Part shown: one piece after another, positions 1 to 12,951 of the stretch
Layout of the letters: each line of letters begins with the position of its first letter
Position numbering within the stretch: position 1 is the stretch's first letter
Origin: Lateolabrax maculatus
Taxonomy: Eukaryota > Chordata > Actinopteri > Acropomatiformes > Lateolabracidae
Length of the DNA: 64,000 nt
Reading direction: 5' to 3'
Assembly (NCBI GenBank): GCA_031216445.1
Contig: CM062218.1
Location: forward strand, 7,089,001 to 7,153,000
The notes under the pieces: generated by a model
The model's database searches: none
Told to the model about the DNA's origin: nothing
The model's input: only the letters and a program-made list of their open reading frames with translations
Made by a program: the position numbers and the translations under genes

Positions 1-3000
1 TATTTTTAACTTATTTCCTCTCTCTCATAAGACACCGTTGGGGGCCGAATCTTGGACGTTCGTGTCATGTTCAGCCTGAGAGCTCATCCTCACGTCGCCT
101 CCTGCTGCAGTGCCAAATGTGCATGCGTATGTGTGTTTGTGTGGTGTGTGTTAGCGGGCCAAATAACAAAAATAACACACACATTAATAAAATCTCCTTC
201 CCACTCCATCTTGCAAATTTTTGCTCTGGGCCAACCGAGACAACTGGTGCCCAACTTTTCCTCATTTAAGGCTTACAGAAACAATCACAACTTTATGGAA
301 GATCTTGTTTGCATTTGCTTAGGCAGTCATAAACCAACGATTATAACTATAACTTTTTAAATGTTGGTCATTATTATGAAAAACACTTCAGATTAACCTT
401 GTCATGAAGACAAAGGACAGCTACAGCTTGTATGATTGTACACGTATGTTCACACTAATTCAGTAAGTGGTATTAAACTACAGATGTAAAACCACCTTGT
501 GACTGCTGAAAAACAGCCTGCGTACACTGGCACCTGTCCAATGTTCATATTCTGCTCTTTTTTTATCCTGTTGGTGTTATTTATGGGTCTGTGACCCTTG
601 GCTACCCTTTGTTAGAGAGTAGAGGCTGGCTGCTTTTACCAGCACTGTCCTCCCTGCATGCTCTTTATCTGTTTGCCCTTCACCTTCTTCACAAAGGGTG
701 TTAATGTTACACTACTGGGGCTTGAAGGTAAAGAACTAATAGAATTGAGCTGATTGATCAGGTTCCTTTATTATGAGACCAGTGTCATTAATTGCATTTC
801 CTTTAAGTTGACCAAATCATGTACTTTGGCTTTACATGTTTGGCTAATTTCATATTAAGATTGTTTTGTGTATACTGTAAATATTCAAGAGGTTAACTGT
901 GGTTAAAACTTGGTTGTGGTTAAACACTTCCATTAAATTTTGAATCCAGTACAGAATCTGTGTTGTGTCTTTAGTCTTACTCAAATTTATACTGACACAG
1001 TGATACAACCTTTATTAGTGGCTGATCCGAATGAGTCAACACAAGTCATCCAACCTGGCTTCACAACTCCTCTCCAGATGTTGGTTGAAAAGGGATTGGA
1101 TGTTGTAAGCATGCTTACGTACCACTTATCAGAAAGTACATCTGAGACTGATGGGAAAAGCATCAGTTTTTCACAAATGGAAACCTGATCACAGTGCTAG
1201 ATGAAAGGTTCCAGGATCACCAAAGTAATTGAAATCTTTCTTGAGGGAAACATGAATACGTGTACCAAATGTAATGGCAATGTATCCAATAGTTGCTGAG
1301 ACATTTCGTTGAAAGCCACAAATGTCAACCACATGGTGGCGCTAGAGGAAAAGCCAGGGATCACCAAAGTCATTAGGATTCATCCTCTGGGGACCATGGA
1401 TGTCTGTACCAAATTTCATGGCTTTTGTTAATGGCTCCAACATGGGTTGGAAGCATTGTAAATGAAACCAGCTTCATGTATGACAGCGGTATTACACTCA
1501 TATTACCTCAACTACAGTATAACATTCAGTGAAGCACCAAATGGAGGAGTAGGAGGAAAACATTATGTACTTATCAACATTTTTTTGTGTAGTATGTATT
1601 TGTGGCATGAACAAATGGTTTTCCATTAAATAAAAATCATTTCTAATGAGTAAAATGCTATAAAATCTGATAGGGAATAATGGCCAAAGCCACAAAGCTA
1701 TGACAGATTTATTTTCTCAGAAGAAATTACACTGAACAGCAGAGTTTGATTGAAGAGGATTTAAGGTTGGACCCTACAAGCAGTCACAGGGAAAGGTGAG
1801 CAGTCATGTTGGTTATGGCTACAATTATAAAATATAGCAACATATGATTACCAACAAGCAGCACTACATTTGCACAAAAAACCTCTACACATAATTTCCA
1901 TGGCATGTACTGAAAGTCAGAAATATAAATTCCAACAGTGATTTAACAAAGCTTTACACAATATCCTTAGCTTTTCACCTCTTTCTGTGAAATGAATGTT
2001 TAGCCTTTAGTCATTTTAGATGTTTTTGTAACTTGCACAATACTAACTGAAACATGCCAAATTCCCAGAAACTAACTTACATTTTTGACTGAAAAGCTGT
2101 GAGGATCTGTCAGGCTTTTGTCTTTTTTTTCTGCTAGTTTATGGTTTTGCTCTGTTCAAATTTAAGTGATGACCACATAATTCCTCACAGGTCAAGATCT
2201 CCATTGTAACAATGTCTCTGCCCATTATTTCCTATGGGCTGGTTAAAATCCCACAAAGGTACACACTGACAAGACAATGAGTCATTCATTAAAGTCACTT
2301 TCTTAGATACTGTTGACAGTTTGCTCGGCAATTAAATTATTGTTATTTCATGCTGTAATCCCCAGAAGAACATTATGTTACTGAAATCAAAAGCATATTC
2401 TGTATCAAAGGTAGAAAAAGACAGCTGATTTATGAGTTCAAGAGATGTTCCTGGTATGGTTTTGCCAAATAACTGGGTCATAACTCTTTCAAGTTGGCCC
2501 ACCCTGCTGCAGCATCTGCAGAGTGCTATAGTCATCACTAGTAACTTGGGGATTTACACCTATCTTCCTCCTCCTCTTCTGTTAAGACATCCAGAAGAGG
2601 AAGATGTTTGTCCGACCTGAAAAGCAGCATTGACAGGCCAGCTCCGGACTTATTAATACGACCTAGGTAGGCTATCGTTCTGGGCCGATCTCCATGCGTG
2701 GAGAGCTTTTCTGGCAACCAGAGTGCAGCATATGAAGGTGTTTAGTACGAAATGTCTCCCTCACCATGGCAGGGGAAGCAGCGGGGAGGAAGACAGAAAA
2801 TAGTTAGCATGTTAAAAATTGTGGGGGTTGAGTGCATTGTTGAAAGGCTGGCTGGTTTCCAGTGTCCTGTGTGGCGCTGTGTGATAGACAAGCTACGGAT
2901 GATATAAAAGGTTCTGCCCCACACATTTGTTGTTAATTATGTGTTTGGAGGGTCCGGGTGGATGCATGTGTGTTCTATGTTCTCAGATAGACCACAGAAA

Positions 3001-3335
3001 TCGTGGAATCTGGCATCATTAAGAAGACTTATGACAAATGTTGTACGGCCAAATAACGTGATTCTTCTAAGTGTAAAAATATTTCTCTGTTTCACAATGT
3101 TCTATCAAAAAACGGTGCCATCACAGTTTGTGACTGACTCTCCAATTCCGGGTGTTCTTCAGTAAGTGAATCTTATAAAAGAAATGAATGGTGTAGTTAT
3201 TTAAAATTTGTTTAGGACATGACAAAATGTTTTCTCTGGCTTTAGTTTAAAGCCATTACCAGCCATGGACTGTGACAGATGCCAGAGCGAAGGAATTTAA
3301 CTTTACTTTTGCATTAAATAAAAGACAACATTTTG
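1..3335. other. upstream intergenic DNA, no gene seen
   Basis: AT-rich sequence with only short ORFs lacking recognisable domains or splice-linked partners. It contains one copy of the dispersed repeat listed at 1190. No tail of a neighbouring gene was recognised. In mammals the gene on this side of ANGPT1 is RSPO2, and none of its exons were seen. Confidence 0.6.
1190..1450 (-). repeat. dispersed teleost repeat, family A copy 1
   Basis: Two related sub-units about 142 bp apart, each containing GATCACCAAAGT, a GAGGGAAAC or TGGGGACCATGGATG block and ACCAAATKTMATGGC. Its reverse complement matches the copy at 38610 (CCATGAAATTT..., GGAGGATGAA, CTCTAGCGCCACCATG). Non-coding; superfamily not determined. 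Confidence 0.7.
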
Positions 3336-3526
3336 GGCGGCTGTGGTTCAGGAGGTAGAGCGGGTCATCCACTGATCACAGGATTGTCGATTCGATCCAC
3401 ATCTCTTCCTGTCCACATGTTGAAGTATCCCTGGGCAGGACACTGAACTGAACCCTGCTGGCCGCTATCGGTGTGTGAGTGTGTGCGCGTTTGGTGCACT
3501 ATATAAATGAAACCATTTACCATTTA
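3336..3526 (+). mobile_element. tRNA-derived SINE-like element, truncated
   Basis: Begins GGCGGCTGTGGTTCAGGAGG, with an A-box-like TGGTTCAGGAGG (3344-3355) and a B-box-like GATTCGATCC (3389-3398). It ends in CACTATATAAATG...CCATTTACCATTTA, the characteristic tail of a very common teleost short repeat. The element is shorter than usual, so the middle is probably deleted. No clear target-site duplication was found. Confidence 0.65.
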
Positions 3527-6500
3527 TAACTCTGGAATTTACAGCTCTGAAGAAACGCTTTTCCCATCCACACCCAAAAACCTGGGGTGTGGTAAGTCAA
3601 AGTCTTCACATGAAACATCTTCAAAACCACATTTTGACTGCTGCATACTATCATATGAGCTCAACCTTTATCTTTCTACAGAAACTGACATGCTATTCAT
3701 CAATCTGTTGGCCTCCAACTATCAGCATAAATCTGAAAAAGTATCCAAGATTAAAACTATCTGAAGACAGAACTGTGACGAAGAGATATCACCAATCCAC
3801 ACAAATGATCACAGATTATTATTACAGATTTGTCGTTGTTATTCAAAATGAAGCTTACAATTTATAAGCAGCCACACATTTATCATTACTTTATTTTTCA
3901 TTTGAGTACATAGGGCATGTTTTTGGTAAGTGGTAATGGTATAAAGAGGATAATACCCTCCATGTTGTAATTTCCATGATTATAATTGATTTTGCGGGTA
4001 GTTAAGGTAGAGCCTACTTCTCATCCGTTACCATCATTGAATACACTACTTGTTGGCTATAATCACTACTCAGTCAACAGGTCCAAGACATTTTATGCAA
4101 CAGAATGACACAGTTTAAATAATTGCTATCATACACTGCATGTAACTTGGAAATGAAGGCATGTTTAGATGAATGCAAGTTTTAGAAGACCTTTCAGTGA
4201 TGCAAAACTGGTAACTATAACCAGTATTTCACCGAGTGCAGAGCACGGGGCTCAGTAGGGATAGCAGAGAATGAGCCACAGCTGTCTCTGTCTGAGAAAA
4301 TAGGGAAGTGCCGTGCACCTCCAGGCCCCAGTTCTGTCAACTGTTAGACCACCAGGAGCAACAAACAGAACCAGAGAGATCGGCAAGTTGGTCGAACCCC
4401 GGTGTCGCAGGGGTCATGTACCATGTGGTGGTGTTTTTGCTCCCCATTTGCTAAATTAGTTTCCATTTATTTTTACTTGGTAATAGAGGCTTTAGTGCAT
4501 GACAAGTTCATAGACACAAACTCAAGTAAGTGCTAAGGACCCTCACTGGTGTGTCCTGGAGGCAAGGCAAGAGGGCCAGTCATTGATTGTGTTTAGTGTT
4601 GGCCTGCTGACCCATACAACAAAGTGACGTGATGTAAACCATTGGTGCGCTTCTGGCTTTATTTGACGTGACAGACCTCTGGTAAACATATACATAGCAT
4701 GGCTAAGTTTATACCACTTCTGAACCTTCTAACTAATTTCCTGACATGAAATTGATAAGGTCAAATTATCAGTTGTGTGAGCACAAATTACTCTAATTTA
4801 AAGGGATCAATTCATCAATCACGACAGATTCATGAGACGTTTGTTTCTGATCTGCAGCTGAGGAATTCACCTTCAAGAAGCAACTCAAGTGTTTCACCAC
4901 GTAAAGTGTGTATGGGGGCCGTAAAGGTCTGGTTTGTTGCACAGTCAATGTTTCTGACAGATCACTGAAACATACCCGCCCAAATCACCAGGTGAATAAC
5001 TGCCAGTTTGCAATGAGACATGTTAGACACGCTCTTTTGCTATTTGAGCTTTAATAGGCAGCTAATAGCCCTGCTTTCTGTGAGGTGTTTAAGGTCCACG
5101 CTACACTCTGTCACTCACTCCCTTGACCTCATTGTGTTTCTAATGGTTGAGGCAAGCGTCGCCAGACACTGACGCAATGATGCCTCACAGGCCGTTTCCA
5201 TATTCAGAGAACCTGTAGAAAAGGCTTCTCTGCCTCCCTAGGTGGAAATTCTCACTTTACTTTTGGGTTACATGTTTCTCCTGTTTTGTTTTTGTTTTGT
5301 TTTTTTCTCCTTGTCTTTATAATTTAAGTCTATAAATGTTCCAGTTATCAGAGGGTCTTGTCAGGCAAAGCAAGAGGTGCTATCAACATTAGTGATAAGT
5401 GTTATTTATTCATTCATATCACTTTGACATTACACACGATCCCACGCACTTGCTGAATCTGAGAGAAGTACTGCATAAGATCAACTCTGTGGCAAGAGAC
5501 AAAAAAGAATTGCTTTGGCTCAGTGAAATTTAACTTTATGAGTGTGCATAGGGATGTGGTCATATCAGTTGGGAGCTGTTTTCCATATGGTTGTCATAAA
5601 AATATGATCTTATAAGCTTAAAACATATCCTTTCAGAGTGTTATGAATCAAATTTTGGCACAGTAGCAGGTTTGGCAGCAGTTTGCTGAAAATCAATGCA
5701 TCGCTATCGCAGTTTAAATGTGTGGTCACCAACTGATATTTGTGCAAAAAAAAAAAGAAGATAAGCACCCTAAATGGTAAAAGAACATTATATCTCACAA
5801 TCTTTTTACTTAATTGTTTTGTTGTTGAATCTCAATCAAGAGCAACAGAAAAAAATCCTTTTTGAGGCAGGTCAGATTGTGGATATCTACTCATGAGTTG
5901 TGCTTCTTAAACTGTGATGAGTTTGACAACAGACTTTATGAAATTGTGACACTTTTAATCCAGTTTCCATGATGACAGTCCCAGGTTCAATTGAGAAATG
6001 CCAGAAGATGCTAATCTCCATCTAGTTTTTCCTTTAGTTTAGGCGCTGTGAACTTGTGTCATAGTCAAAATACAGTCGGGAGACAAAAAAAAAAAAAAAA
6101 AAAAAAACAACTGAAAAACCTTTCTGTTAAGTTCATAAATGTGGTGAGGGGGAATGAGAAAACAAAAGCAGAACAACTTGATTCCTTCAAATTACTGAAG
6201 GAATGCATAATATGATGTGAAAACGAAGAAAAGGTCAAAACCAGCAATTATTCCACTGACAGTTTATTTTAGCTCCAGTCTCCTCTTGCATGGTGACATT
6301 TCTTAATTATGTGAACCAATACAGAGACAGAAACTTGATGAGACTTCAACTTATAAAAATATGGAAATACATATTTCATATGAAAATATTTTCATAGTGC
6401 ATTGCATTCATCAGACTTGGTGTAACCTAATGTAAGTCAATGAGTCTGAGGTGATGACAGAACATTGTGCAGCAGTTCACCTGGCCAGGTGATGACAAAT

Positions 6501-7175
6501 AGGCTTTTTCTTTTGATAAAAGATTATTTTTCAACAACTTTCTTTTTGTCATCTTAAAGACAAAACATTGATAGCAAATTTGTAATATGACCTTATAGTA
6601 AGTACTAAGAAGAAAATGTAGGTTACTTACTATAGCCTTTTACAAAAGTATAAGTTAACAATACCTCTCAATATATTTAGTGGCAGCAAAGACCAAAATT
6701 TATTTGAAATTAGAAACTTGAGTACTACAACTACTGCATATTCGATCAAGTTAAATGATGAACCAACTAGGTGACAGACTTCGCTGGCAACCCAACACTG
6801 AGTGGTATCATTATCGACCATCAACAAGGAACAAGCGGCTGATTAATGTCAGAGCTGCAGAGAATAAAAATATGAGAGTCACTTTGTGTTGTCATCAGGT
6901 GATTCAAGTACAACAGACATGGAAAGGGTGAAAACAGACCATTTTGTGGGTTCATGGGAAAGAGAGTCACAAAATATATATTTTTTTCACACTAAGAACT
7001 ATTTTCTCTATAAGCCACCCACCTCTTCAGATGGTGTCTAGATCATACACTCACATTAACTTCTTTTGCAATTAAAAATGAAAAAGGACAGGTTTTTTCT
7101 GAGGAACTGAGGTTGCACTTAGGTTGGTATGGAGGGAACAACTCCATTAATTTGACAATCTTTTGGCAGTGAAAT
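3527..7175. other. upstream intergenic DNA, no gene seen
   Basis: No supported gene. ORFs are below about 95 codons and without recognisable motifs. It includes a 23-base poly-A run at 6085-6107. Confidence 0.55.
6085..6107 (+). repeat. poly-A tract
   Basis: 23 consecutive A. It may be the tail of a retroposed fragment on this strand, but no recognisable body lies upstream. Confidence 0.8.
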
Positions 7176-7586
7176 TAGCCTGGCATTGCCAGACTAAATC
7201 GCAAATGCGTATTAATCTGGAACCTCTCAGTTCATTTTTGATTTCCAAGGGGCGTTATCAACGGGCGGAGGCAACCAATCAGAGCAGCGAAATGCCGTCC
7301 TGTCGTCCTACAGCTCTTTGTTCTTCTTTAAGAAGAGAATTTAAGAAAATGTACCATCCAGTCCATTTAATACTGCCACTCTAGCCGGCCGGGAATCACG
7401 GCAGGATCATCTTGGATATTTACAAAGATACCTGAATGGCACTCGTCTCTGTGAGTCATCATATTAAACCTGTCTCATACTAGATAGACACTTGTGATTG
7501 GTTAGCCCAATAAAACGACAGAGAAATCCGTTTGAATGGGAGAGGGGCCAGACATGAGCTCACAGATTCCTCTGGTTCCCAGGCTA
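7176..7586. mobile_element. non-autonomous DNA transposon (MITE) with terminal inverted repeats, family B copy 1
   Basis: The left end TAGCCTGGCATTGCCAGAC and right end CTCTGGTTCCCAGGCTA are imperfect inverted repeats. The interior has no coding potential and is about 410 bp. The right half (GAGCTCA...CAGACATG, GGGAGAGGGGCCAGAC) reappears inverted at 45151, showing a dispersed family. The superfamily is uncertain because no target-site duplication is unambiguous. Confidence 0.6.
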
Positions 7587-7829
7587 CGGTGAAATAGTAA
7601 TCAATAAAATATGTAATATATATATATAATCTTGGAAATATTTGTTAAATGATAAAAAGAGACTGTTTGCCAAAATGGTTTCCAAATTTAGGCTAGAGCC
7701 AAAAAGACAAAAACAAAAACCCCAAAATGTGGCTTCATTTTTGCATGCATATTCTCTTGACCAATTAATTTTTTGTTGGAATTTTATGGACATCCAACCT
7801 TTCATATCTGCTAGACATTTAAGTAAATT

Positions 7830-8090
7830 GGACCGATCAGTATGACTGTCACAGAAAGGAATAGATTGTTATCAGCGCAACAACAAAATGCAATGCCATG
7901 CCTACGTACAGTAAAATGTTACCAAAAAGAAGCATATGTAAAGAGAATATGATTGGTCCCAGAATTGAGCCATGGGGCACTCCGCATGTTGTAGGGGATA
8001 ACCTATCTGAGTAATGCTCGACCAAAAACAGATGAGAGGAGAGGGTAAGGAAATGCAGATGCTTCTGTTTGTGTCTTGGACCATGAGTGA
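7830..8090 (-). pseudogene. LINE (L2-like) reverse transcriptase relic
   Basis: Read on the minus strand, about 8050 down to 7930 gives a frame containing CGVPHGSILGPIIFSLYI, the conserved block of non-LTR reverse transcriptases (GVPQGS-LGP-LFSLY). It is preceded by a degraded YLSDR-like stretch. After a frame break, further downstream (about 7895-7850), the frame GIAFCCCADNNLFLSV matches the position of the YADDTQLY catalytic block, with the catalytic residues decayed. Stops and frameshifts show an inactive fragment. The spacing of the two blocks fits the L2 group of vertebrate LINEs. Confidence 0.75.
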
Positions 8091-9583
8091 GAGATTACCT
8101 TTAACATGATTGGTTCCATGGGGCCATGTGCAGTTGATTTTTTTTTAAGCAAATATTTATGTCTTCAGCACACAAAACATTAAAACTGCCAAAGTTTTAG
8201 CATTTATGTATAACTTTTTCTCACAATAATGAACATATGTGTTTCTTATTGGCATGCCTAGATGCTGTATGTGTCTTAATAACTTATGATTGTTACAAAA
8301 TCACAAATAAATGGTAAGCAAAATCCATAGCAAGTGTTCTTTTCTGTTCGACGAAGTGACTTACTGTATCCTGGCTAACATAAATTTCTCACTGTGCATG
8401 TTTCTTCATGAACATTCTTTAAACAATTGGTGATTGATTTCACAGACCTTTAGCAGCATTTAGTCACACAGTTTAAGGGAACCCTAACCCTTTTTTCTGG
8501 AATGTAATGAATCAAACATAACCTCCACTGTGTTTGCTGCAAGTAAGCTGCATTAAGTTTTTATCGCTTTATCACTCCTAGATAACACAGGTTTGAAGAT
8601 GGATGTTGCATCAAGCACGGTATCGTAACGATCTGTCTTCTCCCAAGAGCCTCTATATTATGCACCACCTGACACTGCAAAGACTTTGTGAACATTCTTT
8701 GGCTCTCAGCAAACTACCCTTCTGTCCATTAAAGGATTACCATTGTGACAGAATCGTCAAAAACCTGCTCTGTCTGGTGTTGGCTGTATCATACTTCATA
8801 GTATTCACTAACAGAGCTCTGAGATGGTGTAGGTGGGGTTGACAGTGAAGCACACAGACCAACGCTTGTTAACCAGACCTCTTATCAGATTCCGTACCCT
8901 CCATCCTTCATACAGTACATTAGGGGAGTGGACTCTGAGATGAAGCCGGAGGTTTAAGCAGCCCCTTCTACATTCATCTCTGCTTGATGGACCTCCATAC
9001 ATCATCCCAAAAGAAAGAAAGAGTGACAAAGACACAGAGGACTATGAAACATAGGAAGTGTACGTCTAGCAAATTGTGTGTGACATTCATTTTCAACACT
9101 GCTGTGCTTCCTATGTTTGTGAGTCATTGAATCTGATAAGCAACGTGTAAATTGAATAGACCAAAGGCAGGGAATCTTAGGTGGACGTATTTATTGCTCT
9201 CACATGTATGATCTCATACAACACACACACCTACACACACTGACTCAATATGCGTTGTTGATTCCACAGGCAGGTTAAGTCAGGAAAATAACCACGCACT
9301 GATGTCATGCTCTTTTCCCATGTCAGGAGGACTGACTGGCCCCATTACCACAGAAGAAAATACAATATGACAAATGGCAGCAAGTTGGCTGCACATTAAG
9401 ATGAAGAGAGCAAACAACGCCTGCCAGCGGTGAAATTAGCAGAGTAAGTAAGAAGATATAGCTCGGCTTACTGTGTCTCCTCTGATGTATGACACTGGAC
9501 AATGCAGCCTATCTGAGGCCAACAAAAAGGGTCACCCTCAGCGACATCATCATTAATGTCAAACAGTGGTCCAAGTAGCCAAA

Positions 9584-9608
9584 CTAAATTAGTTATCGCT
9601 AATTAAAG
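9584..9608. promoter_or_regulatory. possible paired homeodomain-type site
   Basis: The inverted pair AATTAG (9587-9592) and CTAATT (9599-9604) is separated by six bases, within a stretch of balanced composition unlike the surrounding AT-rich DNA. TAATT cores are typical homeodomain sites. There is no direct evidence of function; such short motifs are frequent by chance. Confidence 0.2.
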
Positions 9609-12084
9609 CTGCCTCATACCCGCAGCGTATCAGGTTCCATTGTTTGATAATGTTCTGGAGCGCTGGCAAACACCAAGGCAGCCTAACTGTGTTGCTCAGA
9701 CTGACAGAAAAAGCATGTTTCTGTTTATGAGCAATATCTGATTGTGTAACCCTACACATTTTGTGAAGGAAACACAGTGCTATCAGCAGTCATCAGCCTG
9801 TATCAGGTATCAGAGGTATGGCAGAGGAGGATGGAGAATGTACATACAGAATATTAGCTAAAGGCTAAGGAATGTGATGGGTGAAGGTCTTATAGTTACT
9901 GAGTAAAGCTGGGAACAGACCTTGAGATTTTTAAAACATACAAAGAGTAGACATCCCATACAACATTTATTTCCACAAACTTACACAGATCTTTTACTCC
10001 TGACAGTTTGAAAAGGGGCACATATTGAACAACTGAGTAGATAGATAAGACACCATACAGGATGACAGGTAAACTATGATTGAAGTCACCATCCTAGGCG
10101 AAAATTAAAGGAAAGTTTGGGTATATGTCAACCAGGTGTATAAAACTATATGAGTCATGTCAACTTTGCACTCGCCACCTTTGCTGTAGAGATTCAGGGA
10201 AATGAGGACTTGCCATAAGCCAGCAAGTTGACCTGGATGTAGAGCCCCATGCAGTTAACCATAATGACCATTCAGTCAGTGTTTACTTTTGGTTGGACTC
10301 AGACAAGCGTTTGAAAGGGTTCATGTAAAAATTATGCTCATTTGGAAAGCTGTGGGAGGCTTGTGCAGCTTGCTCTGATATACGTTGTTTTGTGACCTTG
10401 TTTCTCTGAATCTCTACTGGTTAGGGAAATGTTAGCATGACCCATTGAGATATATTGCAGGTATAAATAAATATTGAACTTTCCTTTAAAATCCCACAAC
10501 ACAAAATCTTTATGAAAGACAGAAATTAGCACAAAACAGTTTGCCTTGCTAATTTATGCTCCAATTATTGTGGAAAAGGCAAAGAGATACACTGTAAGCT
10601 CTGCAGAGAAAGCTAGAGGTTAGGGTTAGGGTTAGTGTACCAGACTTGGTTCTTATGCTTTACAATTTGTGTTGCCGGGTTATAAGTGTTGTTATATCTG
10701 TCTATTTTTGTCTTTAAGCAAACAAAATGTCTACTGATTTTTTATATAGATCATATTTGTGTGTATGTACAGTACATTTTGTATTTATGTGTCTGTGTAT
10801 GCCTTTTGACAGTGTTTTTGTGTTCTGCAGACCTACATTGTTCAGTGTTTACACCCCTCTCTAGATTAGTGGCAGAACAGAGAGTAACATACCCAGAGAA
10901 CCATTGCAGATGCCCGAGTCTAGCCAAAACCTCTTCTGACCTTTGCAACAACCAAACATTGCAGCAGCAAAGGTCAATTTTGTTTGTGCGTTTGTTTTCA
11001 CATGGGGTTACTTTTGATTGCGAATTGAAAGCACAGATCAAGTGACATCATATAAACTTGATTGTGACCAATTTGATCTCACTGATTTACAAAAAACGAT
11101 TTTGCTGTACACAATAGAGACAAACTAAACTACAATACACAATGTGTGTCGATGCATGTCATGATCAGCCTTTGGAAGCATCAGGGTGAGAAATTGGAAA
11201 AGGGCACATCAGATGGGATTGGTACCATGCAGTACACAATAATACACAAAACGTCTTAAGAAATATCAACTTGAACTTTGAAATTAATTTAGATATTTTG
11301 ATAAATGTAGCAGAGAGGAAAAACAAACAACGGGGCTAAACCACAGACATTGTTGGAGGCCTAAACTGGAAAATGGACCCAAAGCGCTCATCTTTCTTAT
11401 TTATTTATTTTTCCTTTTGTCTGTTTCTATTGTTTGCTGATGTTTTGTCATTTATTTTGTAGTGCTACAGTGGTGCCATACCCCCAACTGTTAGACCAAC
11501 AGGAGAGTTGGTTACCTTGACCATGGCTGCCCCCTTTTTTCTAACTCATGGTTCCCTTTCTGTTGCTCAAATTGTTGGACAAGTAGAGTGAGAGAAAAAA
11601 CGGCCCCTTCAGTTAAGAGCCGGAATAAAAGATTTAACATCACTCTGACGGACAGAAACCTGCTTACTTTTCCGTTCACCTCGGCCTGAACTTTGCCTCG
11701 TGAGTCGAGGATGGGAGGGATTGAGGTGGGACGAGGATTGGGTATGGCTGCTTTGACAGGAGATAGAGGCCATGCCTGTGGTGCGCACAGACTTCGGAGC
11801 CCGGGGGGATAACGAAGAATGACAGCCACCTTGTGCTAATGGCTGCGCCATGTCACTCTTCCAGTGGTCTCACCCTGATGACATCATTGCTCCAGGCCAA
11901 CACGTGTCACAATGGGTTGTTCAGGAAATCCATCAAATCATCTGCTGCTGCAGCAGAATTCAGTCCGAGTCTCTATTGATGGCTATGAAATACACTTTAC
12001 ATCTCTAAGTCTCTCTCTTAGTCTAGCATGTAAGCATGATTACATTACAGTACAGCGGAAGCTGATAGGAATTAGTTTTGCCAA

Positions 12085-12235
12085 CGTGACTGCAATTTAT
12101 CCTGAGGGAAACATGAATGTGTTCGCCAAATTTCATGGCAATCAATTTAATAGTTGTTAAGATATTTCAGTCTGCACCAAAGTGGTGGACCGACCGAAAC
12201 ACTGACATTACTAGTGCAGTGCCGCTAGCCCTGAA
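12085..12235 (-). repeat. dispersed teleost repeat, family A copy 2
   Basis: Contains CCTGAGGGAAACATGAATGT, CCAAATTTCATGGCAATC and AATAGTTGTTAAGATATTTC, ending GTGGTGGACCGACCG. It is in the same orientation as the copy at 1190. The 82-codon ORF here lies largely within the repeat and is not a gene. Confidence 0.65.
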
Positions 12236-12920
12236 CCACAGATTTATTTCAGCAAAATGTTTTACTTTCTTCTTGGAGATAGGTCTGTGAGGAATTAAGG
12301 ATTTGACTTTTAATTCCATTCTCCCGAGGACGTAGCTAAGCAAAACTTCCTGCTGGGCCTCTGTTTAACTTCGTACCCCGCTGAGTGTCTACTTTTCCTC
12401 TTAATCCTTTTATGTTGGTCTCTAAAAGGAAAACTGCCTCGGTATTATTATCAAAAAGGATTTCTATAAGCAGGCTTAAACATTTCAGCGTATTACTTTA
12501 TAGGCTTATTGCAAAGTTGTTAAAGTGGCCTCAGAGATCAAGCTAGTGTAACTCTTTAGTCCTTACACATGCACCTCAGCACGTCCACTCAGAAAGAGTC
12601 CTTCCCAAAGCCAGAATCCACTCCACATACAAATGTATAATTCCTTGACGGTCACCTTTGAGCCACTGAGTGTGAAAAGTGAAGTCATCACTCGGTGAAA
12701 TGCTAACAAGCTATTGTGCGTGAGATTAACATTCCCTTGAGGCCCCAGCAGACCGGACTGTGGATCTTTCAGAAGGAAATCAGAATATGACAGGTCCGCC
12801 CTGAACTCAAAACAGGAGAATAATACACTGGAGTGACCCGCATTAGCACTTGTAAATAGGTCCCTTCGCTGATGACTCAATGGTATAGATGCTGGCACTG
12901 GTTCAGCATTACCATGACAC

Positions 12921-12951
12921 TGTGTGTGTGTGTGTGTGAGAGTGTGTGTGT
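12921..12951 (+). repeat. TG microsatellite
   Basis: (TG)n interrupted once by AGA. It produces a Thr/His-repeat ORF on the minus strand that is not a gene. Confidence 0.85.

Noticed and set aside
10619..10635. Telomere-like TTAGGG repeats
   Set aside because: Fewer than three units; too short to be an interstitial telomeric array.
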